Positions 58,355 through 64,000 of a stretch of DNA of 64,000 bases are shown piece by piece. Both the position numbers and the translations under genes were made by a program. Below the pieces are notes generated by a model. It was not told where the DNA came from. It ran no database searches and was given only the letters and a program-made list of their open reading frames with translations. Source of the stretch: Bacteroidota bacterium (GTDB taxonomy: Bacteria > Bacteroidota > Bacteroidia > Chitinophagales > UBA10324); NCBI GenBank assembly GCA_014190575.1, contig BJGQ01000002.1:77382-141381 (forward strand), given 5' to 3'. Within the stretch, counting starts at the first letter, position 1; each line of letters starts with the position of its first letter.

Positions 58355-59491
58355 TTGAAATCAGCTGAAGATCCACGCTACTTTCCGCAGCTAACAGGTG
58401 TGCGCGCTATGGCAGCTTTCATGGTTTATTTGTTTCACTTTAATCCGTTTGCAAGCAAATTCTTTCCTCCTTTCGTCAATAGTTTTTTTCACGAGTTTCA
58501 TATCGGAGTAAATTTATTCTTTGTGCTAAGTGGCTTTCTTATCTGTTATCGCTACTACGATTCGTATTTGTTTAACCGCAAATGGTTTTATGGTTTTACG
58601 GTTCGCAGGGTTGCGCGCATATATCCTGTTTATTTGTTAATCACCACCGTTACATTCATTGCGTTTTACTTTCAAAACAAATTTGAATTCAACAGCCTCA
58701 TTGCACAGTATATTTTAAACATCACCTTCCTTAGAGGGTTTTTTGAAGGGCTTCATTTTTCAGGTGTGGTACAAGGCTGGTCATTGACTGTTGAAGAGTG
58801 CTTTTATTTTTCTGCGCCATTAATTTTTCTGTTCTCAAAAAGAATGAAACTTTATGTTCAGCCAATTATGCTGTTGTTAACCGGAATTATTTTAGTGCTT
58901 ATATTCCGGCAGATTCCATTTCATGGTTTCTTCGGAAGCATGCGATTCATGCTTGGATATACTTTTTTTGGAAGGTGCATTGAATTTTATTGCGGTATCT
59001 ATTTAGCGCTGCATTATAAGAAACGACAAAACAATTCAATTGAAAATAAAAATAGCAATAGTCTTTATACCATTTTAGGAATGGGGTCCATCATTTTATG
59101 CATGAGTGTTTTCGCATGGGTGGGCGAATTCTCTTTTGCTTCCGGAAATATTAAAGAAGTTGGATTACTCATCAACGATTTGTTTATGCCTTTTGGAATA
59201 GCATTGTTCTTTTGGGGTTTACTAACTGAGCACTCTCTAATTCGCAGAGTGCTTTCCACTCCGATATTTGATTTGCTTGGAAAAAGTTCATATGTATTCT
59301 ACCTCATTCACATGGGAGTAATTCAGCAGTTGGTGGTGCATACTATTCCCGGTTCGGCGCTTATAAAAAAGGCATTGGCATTTGTTGTTCTTAATATTCT
59401 ATCTATTCTGATTTATAAATTGATTGAATCCCCAATGAACAAATGGATTAAAAAAACAGCTCTTCCGAAAAAGCAAATTGAGTTTAGTTAA
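58355..59491 (+). CDS. Membrane acyltransferase (OafA/YrhL, acyltransferase-3 family)
   Basis: 378 residues with a TTG start (no ATG is available before the conserved part). It starts LTGVRAMAAFMVYLFHF with the family His near residue 27, then FFVLSGFLICYRYYD, a later HMGVIQQLVVH, and 8-10 membrane helices. Known family role: transfer of acetyl or other acyl groups to cell-surface carbohydrates. The substrate is unknown. A -7-like TATGTTTG lies at 58318-58325. Confidence 0.88.
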   Translation: MKSAEDPRYFPQLTGVRAMAAFMVYLFHFNPFASKFFPPFVNSFFHEFHIGVNLFFVLSGFLICYRYYDSYLFNRKWFYGFTVRRVARIYPVYLLITTVTFIAFYFQNKFEFNSLIAQYILNITFLRGFFEGLHFSGVVQGWSLTVEECFYFSAPLIFLFSKRMKLYVQPIMLLLTGIILVLIFRQIPFHGFFGSMRFMLGYTFFGRCIEFYCGIYLALHYKKRQNNSIENKNSNSLYTILGMGSIILCMSVFAWVGEFSFASGNIKEVGLLINDLFMPFGIALFFWGLLTEHSLIRRVLSTPIFDLLGKSSYVFYLIHMGVIQQLVVHTIPGSALIKKALAFVVLNILSILIYKLIESPMNKWIKKTALPKKQIEFS

Positions 59492-59596
59492 TTACTAATC
59501 AATTCACTTTTCAATTTTGCTTTGGTTTTTCTTCAGCTGCATTAATTATTTCCTCATTTAGCTTTTCAACTATTTGTTTTTTCAATCTTGCTTATA

Positions 59597-59625
59597 TTGA
59601 TACTTGTTTTGAACTATTACATTTG
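59597..59625 (+). promoter_or_regulatory. Promoter of pruA
   Basis: TTG at 59597-59599 and TACATTTG at 59618-59625 are 18 bp apart, close to the Bacteroidota consensus. The pruA ATG follows 22 bp after the -7 box. Confidence 0.6.
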
Positions 59626-59647
59626 CCGCTCAAAATAAATTGAGCAA

Positions 59648-61279
59648 ATGAGCAATGGATTTTATAAAGTTCCGATAGCAGTTAACGAACCGGTATTAAA
59701 CTATGCAGCAGGATCGGCAGAGAAATTGGCACTGAAGGCGGCATTAAAAAAATTAAAATCTGAAACGGCTGATCTTCCAATGATTATTGGCGGAAAAGAA
59801 ATACGCACCGGAAAAACAGCAGAGATGCGACCTCCACATGAGATAAAACATTTATTAGGTACTTATCACAAGGGTGAAGCAATTCATGTAAACAACGCAA
59901 TAGATGCTTCATTAAAAGCAAAACACAATTGGGAGCACATGCCATGGGAAAGTCGCGCTGCTATATTTTTAAAAGCAGCAGACTTATTAGCCGGTCCTTA
60001 CCGCGCAAAGATTAATGCCGCAACAATGTTGTGTCAATCCAAGAATGCTTTTCAGGCAGAGATAGATGCCGCTTGTGAGTTAATTGATTTTCTTCGGTTC
60101 AATGTGCAGTTCATGACTGAAATTTATTCGCAGCAACCGCAATCATCAAAAGGAATATGGAATAGAACAGAACATCGCCCACTTGAAGGATTCACCTTTG
60201 CCATTACTCCATTCAACTTCACAGCCATTGCCGGAAATCTTCCTACATGTATGGCCATGATGGGAAATACTGTTGTATGGAAATGTGCCAACGCACAAAT
60301 TTATTCTGCCTATGTAATTATGGAAGTATTGCGCGAAGCCGGATTACCTGATGGAGTTATTAATTTAGTTTACACTCCTGGCCCGGTAACAGGTGATATT
60401 ATTTTCGGCCATAAAGATTTTGCAGGAATTCATTTCACCGGTTCAACTGAAGTGTTTCAAGGATTCTGGAAAACAATCGGAACAAATATTTCCCGATATA
60501 AAACTTATCCGAGAATAGTAGGAGAGACGGGAGGAAAAGATTTTGTAATGGTGCATCCGAGCGCTGATGCTTCTGCTGTTGCTACAGCTTTAAGTCGCGG
60601 TGCATTTGAATACCAGGGGCAAAAATGTTCGGCTGCATCACGCGCTTACATTCCTTCTAACTTATGGAAAGAAGTTTCGGAAAGAATGGTTGCTGATATC
60701 CGTAGTATGAAAATGGGAAGCACCGAAGATTTTACCAATTACATAAACGCGGTGATTGATGAAAAGAGTTTCGATAAACTTTCTGGATACATTGATAGTG
60801 CAAAAGCATCGAATGAAGCAAAGATTATTGCAGGTGGAAATTACAATAAGACAGAAGGATATTTTATACAGCCAACAGTAATACAAACCGAAAATCCGAA
60901 TTATGTAACCATGTGCGATGAGTTGTTTGGACCTGTGCTCTCCATTTATGTTTACGATGAAACTAAGTTTGAAGAAACATTAAACATAGTTGACAACACA
61001 TCCGCATATGCATTAACAGGAAGTATTATTTCGCGCGACAGAAGTGCAATTGATGTAGCAACAAAAAGTTTGAGCCATGCAGCTGGTAATTTTTACATTA
61101 ACGATAAACCAACTGGAGCTGTTGTTGGTCAACAGCCATTTGGTGGCGCAAGAGCATCGGGCACAAATGATAAAGCCGGTAGTGCAATAAATTTATTGCG
61201 TTGGGTTTCGCCACGAAGCATAAAGGAAACTTTCGTTACGCCAACCGATTATCGTTATCCGTTTTTGAATGAATCATAA
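59648..61279 (+). CDS. pruA: L-glutamate gamma-semialdehyde (1-pyrroline-5-carboxylate) dehydrogenase
   Basis: 543 residues, the length of the free-standing eukaryote-like P5CDH. Aldehyde-dehydrogenase motifs: ITPFNFTAIAGNLPT, FTGSTEVFQGFW, VGETGGKDFVMV with the general-base Glu, and the catalytic Cys in YQGQKCSAASR. DELFGPVLSIYVYD and QPFGGARASGTNDKAG are family-specific. It oxidises glutamate semialdehyde to glutamate in proline breakdown. No proline dehydrogenase gene is nearby. Confidence 0.96.
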   Translation: MSNGFYKVPIAVNEPVLNYAAGSAEKLALKAALKKLKSETADLPMIIGGKEIRTGKTAEMRPPHEIKHLLGTYHKGEAIHVNNAIDASLKAKHNWEHMPWESRAAIFLKAADLLAGPYRAKINAATMLCQSKNAFQAEIDAACELIDFLRFNVQFMTEIYSQQPQSSKGIWNRTEHRPLEGFTFAITPFNFTAIAGNLPTCMAMMGNTVVWKCANAQIYSAYVIMEVLREAGLPDGVINLVYTPGPVTGDIIFGHKDFAGIHFTGSTEVFQGFWKTIGTNISRYKTYPRIVGETGGKDFVMVHPSADASAVATALSRGAFEYQGQKCSAASRAYIPSNLWKEVSERMVADIRSMKMGSTEDFTNYINAVIDEKSFDKLSGYIDSAKASNEAKIIAGGNYNKTEGYFIQPTVIQTENPNYVTMCDELFGPVLSIYVYDETKFEETLNIVDNTSAYALTGSIISRDRSAIDVATKSLSHAAGNFYINDKPTGAVVGQQPFGGARASGTNDKAGSAINLLRWVSPRSIKETFVTPTDYRYPFLNES

Positions 61280-61331
61280 TAATATTTTCTTGAATCAGTA
61301 ATACACTTTAAAATAAATTAATGACATTGTG

Positions 61332-61360
61332 TTGAAGCATCATATTCATTCTTACCTTTC
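61332..61360 (+). promoter_or_regulatory. Probable promoter of the downstream T9SS type B gene
   Basis: TTG (61332-61334), an 18-bp spacer, then TACCTTTC (61353-61360), one base from TAnnTTTG. Confidence 0.45.
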
Positions 61361-61415
61361 GTACCTGTAAAGTTGTTTAATGAATTCAAAGGCTCTCTGA
61401 GGCTTAAAAATCAAA

Positions 61416-63317
61416 ATGAAAAGTATGAATAAAAAATTTTTCCTTCTTTCAATTATTAGTTTAATAAGCTTTTCATCTTTTGCTACCCATATTATCGGAG
61501 GAGATATTACTTACAAGTGCCTAGGAAATAATTTGTATCAATTTACAGTAAAAATTTATCGTGATTGTTACAATGGGGTGCCTCCACTTGATAGTCCTGC
61601 CCATTTTACTATTTACAAGAATCTTGATAATACCTATGAAACACTTGATGCATTTTTTACAACCGACACAATAATTCCACCTGTTTCTCCAAGCCCTTGT
61701 TTAACTGTTCCACCTGAGATTTGTGTGGAAGAAGGTACTTATATTTTTTATAAAACTTTGCTTCCATCACCTGGCGGTTATACTATTGCCTACCAAAGGT
61801 GTTGCAGAAATGGAAGCATTTTAAATATAACTTCACCAGGAGCCACTGGTGCAACTTATACTTGTGAAATAAATGATGCATGTTTATCACTCTGTAATAA
61901 CAGTGCCTATTTTAAAAATTATCCTCCAATTGTTATTTGTGCCAACCAACCTTTAGTTTTTGATCACTCAGCAATTGACCCTGATGGTGATGAATTAGTT
62001 TATGAATTATGTCAACCGTTCAGTGGAGCCGAAGTAGATAACCAGCCTATTGTGGCGAGTCTTCCTCCTTATACTGGCGTATCATATGTATCTCCATATA
62101 CCTATTCAAATCCGATGGATGGTTCACCTCCTCTTGCGATTGATCCTGTTACAGGTTTGCTCACTATTATCCCAACTCAATTAGGCCAGTTTGTTGTAGG
62201 TATTTGTGTTAACGAATTTCGTAACGGAGTTTTTTTAGGGAGGCATCTCCGCGATTTTCAATTCAATGTTGTTGATTGTCATCCAAGTGTTGTTGCTGCT
62301 ATTCCTTCCTTATTAAATAATTGTTCAGGGTTTAGTTTTTCTTTTCAAAACAATAGCTATCCGGTTAGTAATATAACAGGTTATCATTGGGACTTTGGAG
62401 TGGCGGGTATTAATAGTGATACGGCAAATGTTGAATTTCCAACCTACACTTATTCTGATACCGGAATTTATACTTTAACACTTATTGTTTATTCTCCAAT
62501 TCCATTGTGTAATGACACTGGAACGGCGCAGGTATATGTATATCCGAATTTAACCGGAGGATTTATTTCAACGGATGGATGCCGAAATGATATTATAAAT
62601 TTTCAGGACACTTCTGTTTCTACTTATGCTGACATAAATGATTGGCTCTGGACTTTTGGAGATGGAGATTCTTCTACAATTCAGAATCCGACTCACAGTT
62701 ATCCTAATTCGGGTATTTATAATATTAAATTAATTATTCAAACGGAGAAGGGTTGTTCGGATACAATAAATCATGTTGTTACAATTTATTCTTCCCCGAT
62801 TTTATTAACCTCTCCTAAAGATACTACCATTATTTTTGGAACCTCAACAAACATATTGTGCACAGTTGATATTATCGGGTGCACATTTTCATGGTATCCG
62901 GTTGATGGCTTAAGTGATACAACTGTTTTAAATCCGGTAGCAACACCTACTGTAACAACAACCTATTACATCACTGTTATTTCACCTGATGGTTGCAAAA
63001 CAATAGATTCAATTATTGTGAGAGTTAATTTTATACCGAATGTTAATATTCCAACAGCTTTTTCACCAAACAACGATGGCGTGAATGATTTCTTTCATCC
63101 ATTGATTAAAGGGGTGGTTGAAAATGTTGATTTCAGAATTTACAATCGATGGGGCGAACTAATTTATCAAAGTACCGATGCATTTGCTCCCGGATGGAAT
63201 GGAACATATAAAGGTGTGCCACAGGAAATAGGCGTATATGTTTTTGTATTTAATTGCAAAGCTGCGGTAACAGGAACCCCGCATAACTTTAAAGGAAATG
63301 TAACCTTGCTTCGATAA
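61416..63317 (+). CDS. T9SS type B secreted protein with PKD domains
   Basis: 633 residues. Signal peptide ending near SFAT, then a conserved N-terminal block (HIIGGDITYKCLGNNLYQFTVKIYRDCYNG) seen in many Bacteroidota gliding-associated proteins. It is followed by a Cys-rich cadherin-like stretch (DPDGDELVYELC), two PKD domains (GYHWDFG and DWLWTFGDGDSST), an Ig-like module (CTFSWYPVDGLSD) and the T9SS type B sorting domain (NIPTAFSPNNDGVNDFF to VTLLR). ATG 61425 (MNKKFFLLSII) is an alternative start. Predicted surface protein with no catalytic motif. Confidence 0.88.
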   Translation: MKSMNKKFFLLSIISLISFSSFATHIIGGDITYKCLGNNLYQFTVKIYRDCYNGVPPLDSPAHFTIYKNLDNTYETLDAFFTTDTIIPPVSPSPCLTVPPEICVEEGTYIFYKTLLPSPGGYTIAYQRCCRNGSILNITSPGATGATYTCEINDACLSLCNNSAYFKNYPPIVICANQPLVFDHSAIDPDGDELVYELCQPFSGAEVDNQPIVASLPPYTGVSYVSPYTYSNPMDGSPPLAIDPVTGLLTIIPTQLGQFVVGICVNEFRNGVFLGRHLRDFQFNVVDCHPSVVAAIPSLLNNCSGFSFSFQNNSYPVSNITGYHWDFGVAGINSDTANVEFPTYTYSDTGIYTLTLIVYSPIPLCNDTGTAQVYVYPNLTGGFISTDGCRNDIINFQDTSVSTYADINDWLWTFGDGDSSTIQNPTHSYPNSGIYNIKLIIQTEKGCSDTINHVVTIYSSPILLTSPKDTTIIFGTSTNILCTVDIIGCTFSWYPVDGLSDTTVLNPVATPTVTTTYYITVISPDGCKTIDSIIVRVNFIPNVNIPTAFSPNNDGVNDFFHPLIKGVVENVDFRIYNRWGELIYQSTDAFAPGWNGTYKGVPQEIGVYVFVFNCKAAVTGTPHNFKGNVTLLR

Positions 63318-63452
63318 AAAACTGAAAGGAGTTAGTAAAATTCCATTGCAATATTGAACTAACATTTTCATACGCACATACTCAGGAATATTCATTATTT
63401 TCTATTCAAATACTCATCAATAAAAAATTTAGATTTGCTGCATTAATAAATT

Positions 63453-64000
63453 ATGGCAGCTAAAGCAGTGAAGAAATCTTCTTCTAACAAACCACTGATA
63501 CTTATTACAAACGATGATGGCATTACATCAACAGGTATTAGGGCATTGGTAGAAGCTATGAGAGAACTAGGGAAAGTTGTAGTCGTGGCTCCTGATTCTC
63601 CGCAATCCGGAATGGGGCATGCAATAACGCTCGATGATCCGTTACGAATAGAGCCACTTCACATTTTTGAAGATGTTGACAGTTATCAATGCAGCGGCAC
63701 TCCGGTTGATTGTGTAAAATTAGCAGTGAATAAAATTCTGAAAAGAAAACCTGACTTGTGTGTGAGTGGAATTAATCATGGCAGCAATTCATCTATCAAT
63801 ATATTATATAGCGGAACAATGTCAGCAGCAATGGAAGCATCAATTGAAGGAATAAAGGCAATTGGGTTTTCATATCTGAATTATTCTTTTGATGCGGATT
63901 TTACTGCCCCTAAGAAATATGCAAAACAAATTGCAGCAAGTGTTTTATCAAAAGGCCTTCCAACAAATACATTATTGAATGTAAACATTCCGGATTTACA
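63453..64000 (+). CDS. surE: 5'/3'-nucleotidase SurE (3' end outside window)
   Basis: The first 182 residues are visible. ILITNDDGITSTGIRAL carries the metal-binding Asp pair, followed by VVAPDSPQSGMGHAITL, CSGTPVDCVKLA and SGINHGSNSS with the metal-ligand Asn. Known role: a metal-dependent phosphatase for nucleoside monophosphates. It starts with a 13-residue Lys/Ser-rich extension (MAAKAVKKSSSNK). The gene runs past the window end. Confidence 0.95.
   Translation, partial: MAAKAVKKSSSNKPLILITNDDGITSTGIRALVEAMRELGKVVVVAPDSPQSGMGHAITLDDPLRIEPLHIFEDVDSYQCSGTPVDCVKLAVNKILKRKPDLCVSGINHGSNSSINILYSGTMSAAMEASIEGIKAIGFSYLNYSFDADFTAPKKYAKQIAASVLSKGLPTNTLLNVNIPDL

Overview
The window looks like a chromosomal segment of an AT-rich Bacteroidota bacterium, probably a Chitinophagales/Sphingobacteriales- or Flavobacteriales-like lineage. 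The main evidence is eight proteins that end in type IX secretion system (T9SS) sorting domains: six of type A and two of type B (CHU_C/gliding-motility C-terminal domain). SprB-type repeats, a stand-alone GldM C-terminal-like protein, DUF4412 and DUF4139 proteins, a ComEC with no metallo-beta-lactamase domain, and promoters of the Bacteroidota form TTTG-N19-TAnnTTTG agree with this. No transposase, integrase, CRISPR array or phage module was seen.

Layout. 1-8471: the 3' part of a giant T9SS type B surface protein with two arrays of 156-bp tandem repeats. 8762-15277: a T9SS propeller-like protein, rplU-rpmA under a textbook promoter, mltG-yihY-glycoside hydrolase, and a small one-SprB-repeat protein. 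15313-22509 (minus): a DUF4412 protein and a probable pyrG-yidC-comEC-enoyl-CoA hydratase operon. 22655-25783 (minus): a T9SS gene broken by two homopolymer indels, a small membrane protein, hairpin repeats and a DUF4139 protein. 26032-34723: msrB, then a minus-strand mazG-NtrY-like kinase-kinase-response regulator run, then nfeD-floA and tRNA-Arg. 34811-41223: an AttH/CrtC-like lipoprotein, a dihaem cytochrome c gene cut by one in-frame TAG, glutamate dehydrogenase, ccmD-ccmC-ccmB, tRNA-Val and a barrel protein. 41487-49226: an M28 peptidase, a GldM-C-like protein, dxr, rseP, a haem lipoprotein, rnhA and yhhQ. 49441-51035: a cobalamin riboswitch directly upstream of a secreted beta-propeller protein. 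51117-58210: carbonic anhydrase, a Gly-rich T9SS protein, an unusual accessory island (short proteins, a decaying 42-bp repeat, an unrecognised 311-aa protein and four copies of a ~110-bp palindromic element), and a T9SS gene interrupted by TGA. 58355-64000: acyltransferase, pruA, a T9SS type B protein and the start of surE.

How the genes fit together. Much of the window serves the cell envelope: membrane insertion (YidC), envelope proteolysis (RseP), peptidoglycan processing (MltG), cytochrome c assembly (CcmBCD) and surface cargo for T9SS. Housekeeping genes are interspersed. The most unusual points are (i) a B12 riboswitch controlling a T9SS-anchored, BtuG-like propeller instead of a lipoprotein plus TonB receptor, (ii) the 53.7-56.1 kb repeat-rich island, and (iii) three otherwise intact genes broken by single-base changes or homopolymer indels. 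The third group could be consensus errors in the assembly or real decay.
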